A stretch of DNA of 64,000 nucleotides from Sparassis latifolia (Eukaryota; Basidiomycota; Agaricomycetes; Polyporales; Sparassidaceae): contig CM031561.1 of the NCBI GenBank assembly GCA_018466975.1, positions 310,001 to 374,000 on the forward strand, given 5' to 3'. Of this stretch, positions 1 through 11,196 are shown one piece after another. A program made the position numbers and the translations under genes. Numbering within the stretch: position 1 is the stretch's first letter; each line of letters opens with the position of its first letter. The notes beneath the pieces were generated by a model. That model was not told the DNA's origin. It searched no databases and worked only from the letters and a program-made list of their open reading frames with translations.

Positions 1-2643
1 AATGGGAACATCTTTGGGGAAGGTGAGCACGTCTTGACACGATGCACAACCCACTGTTTCAGTCAGGAACCCGATGGCGGCATCACAGCCAGATCAATGG
101 CATCTCTTCAGCATTCGCATTGATGAGTGCACACCTGATACAAACACCTAAACCCAACTAAAACAAACAAGAAGCAGGGCAATCTGTGTAAGAGAGAAGG
201 GCATTGCAACTGTAAAATGATGCAAGTGGGTCCCAGAACCTCGACCTAAGTCAATGGGGGATGCAACCTGTAAGAGAACGAGGGTTTGCGATGTAAATGC
301 GAAGTCAATCAACAATCTATGACAAAGTCACAAAAGTCAGAGAGTGGAAGCTAAGGTCACAATGTGATCGCCAAACTCGTAGGTGAAGATGAACTAAATC
401 GCAAAGGGGAAGGGAACTATCTGTGAAGGCAGAATACTATGAGGAAATGCAGTATTCGCTGTCTCGATGAAGTCACAGTCAGTCTAATGCAAAAGTTGGA
501 GTAAGACTAATGCAGGTGGTATATCGCTATATCACTATATCGCTATCGCAGTCGCAGTATGCAGTCTCAAAGTATCGCGGTCTTGCTATGTCGCAGTGTT
601 GCAGTCTTGCTATGTTGCAGTGGGGTATATCGCAGTTCGAAGTTGCTATCGCAGTAAATGCAGTTTCTCGGTGATCTGAAGTGAAGGGGGAATTCTCCTA
701 CTGGTCTTCAATGATAATCGATGTAGATACAGCAGGTATTTATAGAAGGGGACAAAGGGAGAGAAAATGCGAAAGTCGCAAAATGTCGGACGATGAATCC
801 TGACATCGGAAAGAGTCACAATGGTCTAGGACTAATGGAAAAATAGGTAAAGTGAGTGGAGAGGTGAATGTCATACATTAGCGATGGAGAAGAATGGTAA
901 AGTAGAGGGAAATCGAAAGAAAACATATGCTACTTGTCCTGAACCACATGGAACACTCTAATGGCATCTCCGGTCCAGCATGAAGGTAGGAGTCTTGAAG
1001 GGGAAGGTCAAATGATAAAGGGAATGGGATTTGCAAAACAAGGAGGTGTGACCATCGAGTGACACTGATAAGTTGGCACGACAAACCAGTGAGTTGGTGC
1101 GACATCCAGAGAGGCGGCGCAATGTTGAGGGAGTACAGACTTAGAAGGAAATTGACCAGGGCACATCGGACGAGACCAAAGGGCAATGGGTAAGAGATAT
1201 CCGACAGCGGGGAGATGCAAGAGTGGTGTATGAGTGATGAAAGAATGTCAAATTTCGATGAGAAGTCGCGTGGAATCGAGTGAAGTCGAACAAAGTTGCA
1301 CAAAGTCAGATGGTTCACAGAAGGTCATGAATGGGTCGGATACATCTTGAAGGCTAAGGTATAGAGTAGTGAGGTCTGAGTGATCGCTGAAAAATGCATT
1401 TTCAGAGGCCAGGAGGTCTGGGAGCATATCAGCATTCACAAGTGAAATCCTGTACTACAGTTAAGAGGGTGCATTTGAAAGCAGACCTATATTAGTCCGT
1501 CCCTCCAACCTCTCATAGGACTGATTTTGTAGTCTGACTTTGGGAGACTAGCACGAGCGGGTGGTGTTACTCAATGGTGGGTGCACGGGCGGGTGTGACG
1601 CACAAGAATTTAGTGATGGGCGGGTAGATTATCGCTCTCAGCTAATTGTGTGATGGAAATAATGGCACGACAACAGCTCTGAAGTGCCCGTGATGGAAAA
1701 TTCGCCTCAAGACCGCTGGGACTGTCAATGAGACTGTAAATGTGGCATTGTGCATCAATTTCATGGCCATCCTCAGCCAAATTTTGGTGTGAAGGCTGCC
1801 ATGCTGAAGATGGCTTCCTGCTGCCCCATTTACAGTCCCTCATGGGAAATCTACAGTCCCCTCAGCTAATTTTCAGGCCCTCATGGCCTAAGTTTCCTCC
1901 CTCTGGGCCTCTCGAGCTCCTCGCGGGGCACTTTCTCCCTCTGTCTTCTCACCCACGGGTCTGAACAGTGCATCTGCATGAATTTTTTTTTCGGGATGCT
2001 TCCTTCTGTCCTGATGCAATGGTATTCAAACTTGCGCTCTTCGTGCCCTTCTTGAGCGCACCTCCATTTCGGGCAAATGATCACGTGGCATCATTCTGTC
2101 ACGCTTAAGACCGTAAATAGTCGGGTTGCACACAAAAAGTTGGTCATCCGAGACCTCTTGCAATGTCGTACTATGGCTCACAAGATTGTCAGCATGCCCC
2201 CCAAGTTGGCACCTTGCTCAATTAGTCTTTTCCCCTGCCTCTACCACTTAGTTATCTTTCATATGTATGATTTTATAGTACTACATCATTCTTGAGGTTG
2301 AACGAGCTCAAACGGATCGGCATTGGAGGAGTCCCTTCTTGACCTGCAATGTAACGCAGACTCACGCTGGCAGGTCACTGGCCGAAGTCTGCCGCGAACG
2401 TCGGCAGCGGGATTTCAAGTGGTGGCATCCACCACGACACGGTCACGACCTTCGCGCATTAGGCTGCCGAGCGGAGTAACAAAACGGCATGCATTACTGT
2501 CTGTGACATATGCGTTACTTTTGCGTTACTGCCGACTTGGAGGGCATGCCTGTGAGCCATAGTACCAACGACACAAAGACCGTAACTTCGGCAGATCTTG
2601 CAGGGCGGCTACTTACGATATGATTAAGATTAGACGGGCGTAC
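1..2643. other. Gene-free, repeat-like left end
   Basis: I recognise no gene here. The first 1.4 kb is purine-rich on the + strand and has a degenerate short-period repeat around 515-660 built from variants of tatcgctat and gcagtcttgctatg. Open frames up to 146 codons exist on the - strand (878-1318), but they start at non-ATG codons and are rich in Ser, Leu and Pro, as chance frames in biased sequence are. The composition resembles LTR or leader sequence of fungal retrotransposons, but no gag, protease, RT or integrase motif is visible, so this is only a suspicion. From 1450 to 2643 I see a loose inverted similarity around 1729-1850 and nothing else. The 3' end of SUA5 abuts at 2644. Confidence 0.4.
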
Positions 2644-3957
2644 CTAGCGGGTAGGGTTCAGTAATTGTCCTAAGTCTATCCGCACAACCTCTCCTGCCGC
2701 CTTCTTCACCCGGTTCATGACTGCAAGCCCTTCCCTCTCCTCCTTTAGTTCTTCTATGAGTATGATATCCACTCCGGCATTGTCTAGTGTAAGCAGCCCG
2801 TCAAAGAGGCGCTGCGCGGAGACTGCGGGATCGTGCAGCGGCCCTAAGGGAAATGGGTGCCACTCGATCCCATCGAAAGCCGTGATTCCAGTGAACAACG
2901 GAGAATCTGATGGTGCCAACAGCCCCGCCTTCAAAACATGCTGCCCATCAGGTGTTCTAGACTTGAGGGTGTCCAGGAAAGAGGCAAATCTAAGTGGTTT
3001 TTCTCCGGAGGGCGGAGAGGACGATGTGCGCAACAGGATGACGGGAACGGTCGGAGAATAATGTCGATATTTCATTCCTGGCGTTGTCGGCGCCTGCTCC
3101 ACCTCTGCATCTTGAAAGTCTCGACGATGGACGAGGACCTTTGGTACGGATGCATGATCGGCCATTTCTTGCCGGACGACGCGCTCCAAGTCCTCCACTG
3201 TTACTCCTCCCGGCCGTAAGACACGGATATTTCCATCGTCCCTTAGAGCATCTACCACAGTGCTTTCCAGACCGACCTCGCACGGACCGCCATCTAAGAT
3301 CAAGCTGACCTTTCGTCCTAGATCTCGCAGCACATGCTCAGCACGAGTGGGACTGGGCTTTCCTGAAGAGTTCGCGCTGGGTGCTGCTATGGGAGCACCG
3401 GTGATCGAGATGAGTGCCCTCGCTACCGGATGGGAGGGCATTCGAACGGCGACCGTTGGCTGGTTAGCGGTAATGACCGGTGGTATGACTGAAGGATTGG
3501 ATGGGAAAAGGAGTGTAAGTGGACCAGGCCAGAAATGTTTGATGAGAATATTGCATATCCTCGGGACAACATAATTCTGGGGCAGAAGACTGTGGAGCAT
3601 GGCGAGAGAAGACACATGGACGATCAATGGGTTGTCCGGCGGTCTGCCCTTCGTCGAGAAAATGCGAGATGCAGCGATCGGGTTGAGAGCCAATGCACCC
3701 AAGCCATACACGGTCTCTGTGGGGAACGCCACTGTCTGCAAGTCATGCAAATTTTGAGACGCGCGCTGCAAAGCCTGCAAAGTTTCCTGACAGGTGATGT
3801 CTGGGACGTCAGAGGCTGAGAAGGAGATGGAGGATGGGTCGCATCGGAGAACCTGGGTCGCGAAAGCCATGGTACTACCTGGACAAGGATGCCTAGCGAA
3901 CAATAAGGTCGTAGAGAAAAACGTACGTCTCAGCAAGGATAATAACAACGTCTTCAT
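2644..3957 (-). CDS. SUA5: Threonylcarbamoyl-AMP synthase (Sua5/YrdC family)
   Basis: This enzyme makes threonylcarbamoyl-AMP from threonine, bicarbonate and ATP, the first step of the t6A37 modification of ANN-decoding tRNAs. The protein has an N-terminal YrdC domain and a C-terminal Sua5 domain. Visible family motifs are FPTETVYGLG, the KGRP segment in FSTKGRPPDNPLIVH, the GAPIAAPSANSSG stretch, and LESTVVD followed by RVLRPGGV; the Sua5 domain follows a TPGMKYRHYSP linker, as in yeast. Read from the first ATG (3957) it is one 437-codon exon. A second in-frame ATG at 3870 gives 408 codons and starts MAFATQV. The extra N-terminus (MKTLLLSLLRRTFFSTTLLF) is basic and hydrophobic, like a mitochondrial targeting sequence. 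A 48-nt stretch inside it (3879-3926) has good splice sites and keeps the frame, so the start region may vary. Enzyme identity is secure; the start is not. Confidence 0.93.
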   Translation of the reverse strand: MKTLLLSLLRRTFFSTTLLFARHPCPGSTMAFATQVLRCDPSSISFSASDVPDITCQETLQALQRASQNLHDLQTVAFPTETVYGLGALALNPIAASRIFSTKGRPPDNPLIVHVSSLAMLHSLLPQNYVVPRICNILIKHFWPGPLTLLFPSNPSVIPPVITANQPTVAVRMPSHPVARALISITGAPIAAPSANSSGKPSPTRAEHVLRDLGRKVSLILDGGPCEVGLESTVVDALRDDGNIRVLRPGGVTVEDLERVVRQEMADHASVPKVLVHRRDFQDAEVEQAPTTPGMKYRHYSPTVPVILLRTSSSPPSGEKPLRFASFLDTLKSRTPDGQHVLKAGLLAPSDSPLFTGITAFDGIEWHPFPLGPLHDPAVSAQRLFDGLLTLDNAGVDIILIEELKEEREGLAVMNRVKKAAGEVVRIDLGQLLNPTR

Positions 3958-4548
3958 GCACTGCCCTGGCTGCAACAGCGGGGACCATTAACGATGTTAT
4001 TTAACAGGGAGGATGGCAATTGCTATCTTATCTCATCTCGTTGACGCTCAAATTTTCGGCCCGCATTACCATCATTGTTTTCTGGAACCTGGCACCCCCA
4101 CGGGGAATTCGATGGCCATGGGTATAGCATTTTTTCTGATAGCCAATGATCATGAAGCTTTGAAGAGCCATATACATTGTCTAGGTTCTGCGAAAAACAG
4201 CGGCGCCGCTTCGGTATGATTAATGGGGATATGAAGGTCCAACCTACTTATCTTGCGTGTTCTCCAATAAGGTATGGTAACTACTGGTTCGCATGACTGC
4301 TAGTGTAACAGATGCAGATGCAGGGTGCAAAACCGGAACCACCAAAAGCTCACAGCAACGTATACATATGCGAGACAGTGCGACGTAAAAAGCTACAACA
4401 AGAAGCGAATGAGGACAAAATGATACATGCGGAGCTTCTACTGGACTGGCGCATCGATTTCCTTCGTGTATTGTTTCGGCGCAGGTAGGATAAGTTATGC
4501 CGGAACGAATGTGCTTCACGACAAGCTGGAAAGGAATGAGAGTTGAAA
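3958..4548. other. Spacer between SUA5 and BTB gene
   Basis: This 0.6-kb stretch lies between the 5' end of SUA5 and the 3' end of the BTB gene, both on the - strand. It should hold the SUA5 promoter and the BTB 3' UTR. Only short chance frames are present. I see no clear TATA box. Confidence 0.5.
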
Positions 4549-5760
4549 TCAAATGGTTCTCTGTGAAGCAGCAATGACTGCGTTAACAAGATAACTGTGC
4601 AACAGCAATGGTGAGACTAACCTTGACGACAGACCACTGGACAATTAATTGTTTCACCCTGTCGTTCAGGGCCTTCTGGCACACTTCACAGGAGAGATGC
4701 TCCGACAGCGGACACAACGCAGACTCTATTGAACTCGTAGACAAGTCTACATACAAGAATAAGCCCATGAGACCAAAATTCACAGGTCGATGAGTAAACC
4801 TGGACGCACCTGGCCTTGCATCCCACGCCAAATAGGCGGAGGCCAATGCCCACGCGCGAGTCAACTTTTTCTGTTCGACAAAATCGCAGGTGGTCGTCGG
4901 GGCATGCGGGTGGGGAGGGGAGAGAAGAAGACGTCTTAAAGCATCCATGCGACCAAGATGGAGGAAGAACAAGCGCTTGAGGTAGATGGAACCCATGCGC
5001 ATAGCTAGTTCATCCGACAGTGTCGGAAGTGGGAAGGATAGTAGGTGCGATGAGATTGGTACAGCGAGTTCGTACAGGTCATACGCAGCCGCAAGTGCAT
5101 ATACCTCAATGGGAGCGACGGGCGCTTGCGAGAGGACGACGGAGTACAACGGGGTCGAGGGACCAATGTGTCTCTTGACGGAGATGCCATACTTGTGCAA
5201 CGCGTCGACGGAAGCAATGAGTGTATCCACCGACGGTGAGTAGTGACTGCAGGGCATGTTGTAAATCGTGTGAAGCACGATATTGACCACATTCGCGGAA
5301 TCCGGCAGCGGGATGATCGGGCCTATGTCCTGGTTTCCTTTCTGCGGATTGGCTGGTAGAAGAGAATTGAACCCATTCTCGGACGAGCCTAACACTTGAT
5401 GGCTGTGCACATAGAAGAAGACAGCATCGCAGGAAAGGAAAATTATATCAGGGGGGAGGATATTGAGATTGGCACCGGGGTAGAAAGCAGTGGAGACCGA
5501 AACGATGGTGTTGCCCTCCAATTCATCTGTCCCTTCTTCTGGGGAACCTTGGTTCGAAACCTAATCGAACGGGAGGAACCGTGGATTACACATGAGCCGG
5601 ATGAGTGGGAGGGAAGAAAGGGACTTACGGGTGGCGATGGGATCTGAGGAGGTGTGAAAAAAGTGGACCGCTCTGAGACGGGTTTCTCGGGAAGGACGGT
5701 AGCGATGTCGAGGGGTTCAGAGACGAACTGAAGGACGGATTCCCAGTCTGAATTCTCCAT
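4549..5760 (-). CDS. BTB/POZ-like domain protein of basidiomycete type
   Basis: Proposed join: complement(4549..4560, 4622..5560, 5629..5760), 360 residues. Exon 1 begins MENSDWESVL. The first intron (5561-5628) has GTAAGT and TTAG ends; the second (4561-4621) has GTTAGT and CACAG ends and leads to a last exon of only 12 nt (Arg-Thr-Ile-stop). The central part (DIIFLSCDAVFFYVHSHQVL, then LPDSANVVNIVLHTIYNM) has the pattern of the BTB-like domain found in large fungal families: a beta-strand, the H..VL turn, and a helix with Y. Such domains mediate protein-protein contacts, often as adaptors. The C-terminal part has a Cys pair (CEVCQKAL) and a conserved-looking W near the end. No kelch, MATH or zinc-finger partner domain is seen. 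The partner and pathway are unknown. The domain call is by pattern and moderately sure; the exon joins are well supported. Confidence 0.72.
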
Positions 5761-6898
5761 CGGAAGTAGGTGAGGGTCGCTAACTCAATGGTTAAGGGAC
5801 AGTGGACAGCGGATGCAATGAGGTGCTGTATGCTCGACTTAAGTGAGGGCGCTCGACGCCGATGTGCGCAACCGGAGAGCTATCGTGGATACCAGGACAG
5901 GACCAGGAGGTAGGCTCAATGAAGAGAGGCGTAGGAGAACCGTCTGCGAAATTCATTAATCATGCGTCAATGACTGCGGCGTCATGCATCACGGCGCAAA
6001 AGCAGAGGAACATCAAGGGATGCGTCAAGAATTGTCGAGAAGGACAGCATCCTGCGGTCCATACGCACCGACCAACTCTGCTGTGAGAAGAAAGAGTATC
6101 TCAAATCGCTACACTTCTCATCGAGTGGAGCCCCATATAGTAGCCAAGACATGGCGGTGTGGAGCAGACACAACCGATTCTGACGAGGCTCTCAGGACCT
6201 GGGCCACATACTCCATCTCAGGTCAGGCTACCAGGAGAACTCAACGTGCCTAGAAACAGGAACCGTCGGCTGCGAACATTCTCGCACCACTCAGAACGGA
6301 CGAGGTCCAATGTCGCTCGGATAATTCAAACATTAACATACCGCAACAGTTAGACGTTCGTGCTGTATGGACGTTTTAGAGGATGGTTCAGAAAACGAAA
6401 GTCGCAGACATCGGTGCTTGTGGCCGACGGATTACCGGGGTGTGGGGGCGGATTCGTGGAGGATGAAGCTTTGAAGAGCGTTGCACCAACTGGACCGATC
6501 AGTTACTACTACGTATGCAATAATTACTGTTTATAATTATCCCACCACCATAGAACAAAACTCTATTTGGCAAGCGCTATATTGACAGGACACGATGCAG
6601 CAGACACGGCACTCTTTATCCTCACTCATGATCTGCTTCTTCACGTACCAACTTTCCGATTTGAGTCGAGCTTATACTCGAGGCTGAAATACCAATCGCT
6701 AACATTCACTCGGTATGCGAGTCTGAGCTCAACCCGACGTCTCCTTGTTCCTCGGATACAATACGTATAAGAACCGGCGGCAATATACAGACATCGAGCT
6801 ATCTCTCGCCAGAATATCCCACGCTCACCAGCTATGACGGTCGTGAATATGAATCTGTGGGCGAGGCGTACCACCAGCTGCGGGCGAGTCTAGCGAAA
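5761..6898. other. 1.1-kb spacer upstream of BTB gene
   Basis: This lies between the BTB gene start and the MOB1 stop, both on the - strand. It should contain the BTB promoter and the MOB1 3' UTR. Open frames (for example 5862-6086 and 5984-6253) are short, overlap each other in several frames and match nothing I know. I see no RNA gene or clear repeat. Confidence 0.45.
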
Positions 6899-8024
6899 TC
6901 ATCGAGATTTGTCCTCGGCCAGGATAGCTTCGTTGAGTTCATCCAGTGGAGCAAGCTCCTTCTTATCGACCAGGTCAAACTGTGTCACGTACATCAGTGC
7001 AGTCGTACGGAACCGGGGTGACTGTTTACCTCGTGCACAAACAGGAAGAAGTGCCTATAACTCGTGTTCAAGTGCGCTAGCCGGGCATCAGCTTGCGCAG
7101 CACATCTAGATAGTTCAATCGCTTACCCTCGATTCCGAGAGCGCAGATGTGGTCAAAATGGTTGCTGTAAAGGTGCGCATATACCCGGAAAAGTCTGCGG
7201 AAAATTGTCCGGATGGTGTCCCGGAAATTCTTCGGGAATGGTACACCTGACAGTAAGCACGATTGAACACGGTCGGTCAGTTTCCATGCACGAAAAACCC
7301 TACCAATCTTGTTGGGGAATATCTCTTCGTTGTCAAGTAATCCCTGTGCCCAATTCATCAGCGCATCTACGTATTCTGGCGCAGGAAGCTTGGTTGGTCG
7401 TTTATATTTCACTCCGTCTTCCCATAGGTACTCATAGCTGTAATCAGAAAACGCATCAGCGACACGTACTGCCGCAACTGCTTAGGATTGAAGCTCACCG
7501 TGGTCCAGCGGACATGATAGGACACTGTGCAAATGCGTGTATCTCGCTATGAGAGTCTAGTGAAAAACATTTAAGACCACTTGCCTCCTGTGGCGTACAG
7601 AACTCGGTGATGGTTCCGTAGAGCATATTGAGGTGATTGAAAAAATCAACAGCTAGAAGATGTTGGGTTCCCACCCAGAACAGCGGCGGTCAATTGCTAT
7701 CCGTGAACTGGATCATGATACGCACCATGCACCGCAAGCCATTCGTTCAGATCTTCCCCGTCTGGTAGCTGAACCGCCAAGCGCAGGTTCCCCGATCCCT
7801 GGATGCGCCGTCAACCTCGAACAAGACATAGATGCACAACTCTTCAAGGGGGAGGCGAGTACCAGAGTGGCTTCTGCATACTTGCGAAGCTGGTATTGTT
7901 TTGTGCCCTCCGGGACATCCTTGCGCGGCTTAAAGGTGCGTGTCTTGCCGCTGCGGGCTGATCAGCGGATGTTTCTGGATTATTTAATAGCAAGAAATGC
8001 GCACAGGCCAAAGAATGCAGACAT
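6899..8024 (-). CDS. MOB1: MOB1/phocein family kinase activator
   Basis: MOB proteins bind and activate NDR/LATS-type kinases; in fungi Mob1 works in the mitotic exit/septation network. Proposed join: complement(6899..6979, 7030..7076, 7127..7246, 7304..7437, 7499..7524, 7585..7652, 7726..7798, 7863..7950, 8005..8024), 218 residues, the family's usual size (about 216). The protein starts MSAFFGLGKTRTFKPRKDVP and carries all hallmark blocks: YAEATLGSGNLRLAV, LPDGEDLNEWLAVH, FCTPQECPIMSAG (zinc-site Cys pair), YEYLWEDG, FPKNFRDTIRTIFRRLFRVY, and HLYSNHF followed by YRHFF. Two introns are notable: 7525-7584 starts with GC (GAG/GCAAGT), and 7247-7303 is 57 nt, stop-free and in frame. Exons of 20 and 26 nt occur. 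The upstream neighbour HSP31 is divergent. Every join restores the family motif, so the model is strong. Confidence 0.95.
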
Positions 8025-8827
8025 TTTTGTGATACTGCAGGGGTATAGAGTAGAGGTTCTGGCGATAAAACACAAGCTAGAACCAAATGGCAACTGGATG
8101 GTCTAACGGAGTCTACGACTCGGACTCGGAGCGGCGATAGTACGAAGCGCGTCACTTCATGTCACGTGCCTGCCTGAGATCGTGATCTGGATTCGCGAAT
8201 GCGATACTCTGTCGTTCGTTCATCGTTTCATGATTTCATCCGTTTATTCATATCTCCTAGGTTGCAAACCAGAAATTCAGAAGAGATTAAAACCTAGCAG
8301 TGCATGCATTCTACACATTAAGGTCACATAGGACTGAACAAAAGATGTCGCTCCGGCATGGCCACGATTATAGAAGAGTTGCTAGAAGGCCTTCTAGTGG
8401 AGGTGTTTGTCGCTATCTTGGATATGTGTGACGTAATGCGTTGCGGCCTGCAGATACGAGGTGCAAAGTTAAACTTTGGTGAACTGTTAGCCACTGCGTC
8501 TCTCTCAGGTCTGAATCCTAACAGGAGCGTTGCGGCAAGATTTCTATCGATATCTTCGACGACTCTTCGTGCACCGTAACACTGTAACAGTCATCAGAAC
8601 TAGCCCGCGATGGGGCTGATGGGCTACAAATCCTGGCTCGTGCTCCAGCAACACCTGGCTGATCCGTCAGCGATGGCGCAACCTCAGAGACTTCGATCGA
8701 TGTTGCGAGAAAGTTTTGGCACCTCTCTCTATCCTGCCTGACAAAGCACAGGAGGTATGAATAAAAAGGTGCCCCAAGTTGAGCTCAGCGCTCAGGAGTC
8801 GCTCCATTGTCAACTCCAATCACCAAC
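8025..8827. promoter_or_regulatory. Divergent intergenic region MOB1 / HSP31-like
   Basis: This 0.8-kb region separates divergent genes. A TATA-like element (aataaaaagg, 8759-8768) lies about 60 nt before the + strand HSP31-like ATG at 8828. A short + strand frame at 8376-8579 (starting MATIIEELLEG) faintly recalls an F-box start, but it is too short to support a gene. Nothing else was recognised. Confidence 0.4.
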
Positions 8828-9902
8828 ATGCCCCGCATTCTGTTCGTGTACACTTCAACTGACAAAACCTTAACGGGCGCGCAGACGGTATCATCACTCG
8901 TGTTCAGCTGAGCTATGCAATCTAATATACTCATCTATAGGGATGGTATCTCCCCGAGGCGGCGCACCCCTATTACGGTATGTTCCTCACCAGCATACCG
9001 TAGTGGTCGTTCTAACGCTAATCTTACCATAGTGCTTGCACCTCACCACACCATTGACTTCGCCTCACCCAATGGCCCCAACCCTCCTGTTGATGAGAGC
9101 AGCGTGCAGGTGAATTGTTATATGAGACTACAATTGTGCAGGAGATTCACTGATTCACACGCTGCCAGTCGTTCAAAGATGACGAGAGCGTCAAGTTCTT
9201 GAGTGGCGATGAGACTGTCCGGGAGAAGTTTGCCACTGCGAAGAAGCTTTCGCAGGTTAATGTGAACGAATATGATGCGGTGTTCTACGTCGGCGGGCAC
9301 GGCCCCGTTCTCGATCTTGCAACTGACCCTGTGAATATCAAGCTGGCATCGGACGTACGTATGAAATCACTCGCGATGTCGTATTCCGAGGTGACGTATC
9401 GCTTCCGTGCACAGTTCTACCGCTCTGGCAAAGTTACTTCCGCTGTTTGCCATGGACCTGCGTGAGTGGCTCGTGCAGCGCTCTCTGCATTGCGCCTTGT
9501 CCTAATCTCATTGGAACATAGTGCCCTCGTTGGTGTGACTACAGCAGACGGCAAGTCCATTTTTGCCGGAAAGACTGCCACCGGCTTCTCCGACGTGGAG
9601 GAGGAGCAGATTGGTAAAGTTAAGGTCAGTCCTCTAGTTCCTTCGCATTTGATGCAAGATATTAACGGACATTCATTGTAGGATATTCCCTTCCTTCTCG
9701 AAGATCGTATCGTAGCTCTCGGTGGGAAGTATGAGAAAGCTGCACCTTGGGGCGTAAGTTCCAGAGATTCTGTCCACTGGTGAAATTGTGTCTGACCAGG
9801 TCGTTACAGGCCAAGGTCGTTGTTGACGGAAAGCTCATCACCGGGCAGAACCCTGCTTCAGCCAAGGGCGTTGGTGAAGCCATTCTAAAGGCCTTGGCTT
9901 AG
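8828..9902 (+). CDS. HSP31-like DJ-1/PfpI family protein (putative glutathione-independent glyoxalase)
   Basis: Join: 8828..8887, 8941..8977, 9033..9109, 9169..9354, 9415..9461, 9522..9624, 9682..9753, 9810..9902; 224 residues. The order of family blocks is complete: RILFVYTSTDKTLTGAQTGW at the start, GWYLPEAAHPYYVL, DFASPNGPNPPVDESS, VNEYDAVFYVGGHGPVLDL, and the nucleophile elbow SAVCHGPAALV carrying the catalytic Cys. DEDIPF-type and GKLITGQNPASA blocks close the domain. Members of this DJ-1/PfpI branch convert methylglyoxal to lactate without glutathione or act as stress chaperones; which applies here is an inference. All seven introns are GT-AG and 51-60 nt; the one at 9355-9414 is 60 nt and stop-free in frame. 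The TATA-like element upstream fits a stress-inducible gene. It is convergent with the U1A/U2B''-like gene downstream. Confidence 0.92.
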
Positions 9903-10228
9903 GCGAGCCACCCGGTGTTTGTTGACTGCATCTCAAACAAAGCATGTATTATCTTTAAGAGCTCAGCTGTCTCTACATAGCTCGCTCATTTCCTGTGTTA
10001 AGCATGGTCATGTCCGCGTAACGATGTATGGCAAGTGGATAAACTTTACAACGGATTCAAAGACATCGTGTCACGGATGACACGCATACGAAGCGGCGAA
10101 GGCGGGAAGCAGCAGTTTGACGTGTACAGAGCACGTCGCAACCCCTCGTAACAACATCAGTCCACATGTATTGAACATATGCTGATAGAAGCTGAGCGAA
10201 AGCAACATTCGACGTACACAATACAAAC
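9903..10228. other. Convergent 3' spacer
   Basis: This 326-nt stretch lies between the stop codons of the HSP31-like gene (+) and the U1A/U2B''-like gene (-). It should hold both 3' UTRs and polyadenylation sites. I see no further feature. Confidence 0.5.
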
Positions 10229-11196
10229 TCAAATATACGCAACGGTCATGGCCCATCCCTTCTTCAACGTGAAGCCATCTAAGGCGTCTTTTGCTACGGC
10301 AGCGAAGTCCGGTGAATCGAATAGCACCTGGGCCACCTTGGCTTTCTGTCCAGCAGCGTTCGGTGTTGGTGCCTGAACCACCTGAGTGGTTTGGAAGCCT
10401 TGGTACCTGCTTCACGTGAGAAACTCGCCTTAATTCAGTGGGAGGAATACACGTACTGTTGGAACAGTACCGAAAGCACGTCATCGGTGACCTCTTGAGG
10501 CAGGTTCGTACATAGCAGTCGTGCGGATCGATGTTGGACACTTGCAGGCATGGGACCTAACAGCAGAGAAACTGCACTCAGGAATGATGTTCGGATAATT
10601 GTACGGATGAGGCGTACCGTCAAGGTTGGCCGCCGCACTCTCTTTCGCACCTTCCTCGTCTTCTTCAATCTCCATTTCCTCTCCATCCTCCTCATCACTG
10701 TTCTTCTCCCTCTTCGCTTCTCGTCCGTCCTCATCCGTCCTGTCCTCTCTCCGCCGCTTCTCAGCCCCATTCGTCAACTTCCCTGCAGCGGCACTCGCGT
10801 TGGGAAGTTTGGAGGGAGGAACAAAGCTTGGATCCTCCCGCTGCATAGTGGCATACGACTTGGTCTTCGCATACTGGATATGCTGTAGCACGTGCCCATA
10901 TTCACTGGTCGATATCAAAGACTTCCAAAGAGGGGTTCTTGAGATGGATGGCGCACCATCGGTTTATCATAAAAGACGATACCTTCGCAGGCTCGCATGG
11001 CTGCGGTGGCACCCGCCAGGTCTGCGAAAACGAGGAATGCTTGCCCTCGCATTTTCTGACCCTTCAGAGCGACAATGTCGATGACCCGGCCATAAGTCGT
11101 AAAGAGCGCAAGAAGTTGGATGCGTAGCTCTTCCTTGTTCACCTTGTCGTTCAAATTTTTGAGGTACAGCGTCGCATTGGGTTGTGTAGATGACAT
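10229..11196 (-). CDS. U1A/U2B''-type snRNP protein with two RRMs
   Basis: Join: complement(10229..10406, 10457..10556, 10618..10882, 10957..11196); 260 residues. The protein starts MSSTQPNATLYLKNLNDKV and has an N-terminal RRM with RNP2 LYLKNL and RNP1 RGQAFLVF, ending YDKPMHIQYAKTKSY as in U1A/U2B''. A basic then very acidic linker follows (lysine/arginine-rich around residues 110-135, then EEDGEEMEIEEDEEG). The C-terminal RRM has RNP2 LLCTNLP and ends KKGWAMTVAYI. U1A and U2B'' bind stem-loops of U1 and U2 snRNA, the latter with U2A'. The sequence cannot tell which of the two this is, and many fungi keep one protein for this branch. All introns are GT-AG. Confidence 0.9.

Noticed and set aside
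878..1318. 146-codon - strand frame at the left end
   Set aside because: It has a non-ATG start, low-complexity Ser/Leu/Pro content and no known motif. It is treated as a chance frame in biased or repeat-derived sequence.
8358..8579. Small + strand frame starting MATIIEELLEG, suggestive of an F-box start
   Set aside because: Only the first 30 residues look F-box-like. There is no continuation in any frame with splice sites, and it sits in a promoter region.
10626..11084. 152-codon + strand frame opposite the U1A/U2B''-like gene
   Set aside because: It is the antisense shadow of the Lys/Glu-rich linker and RRM coding sequence.
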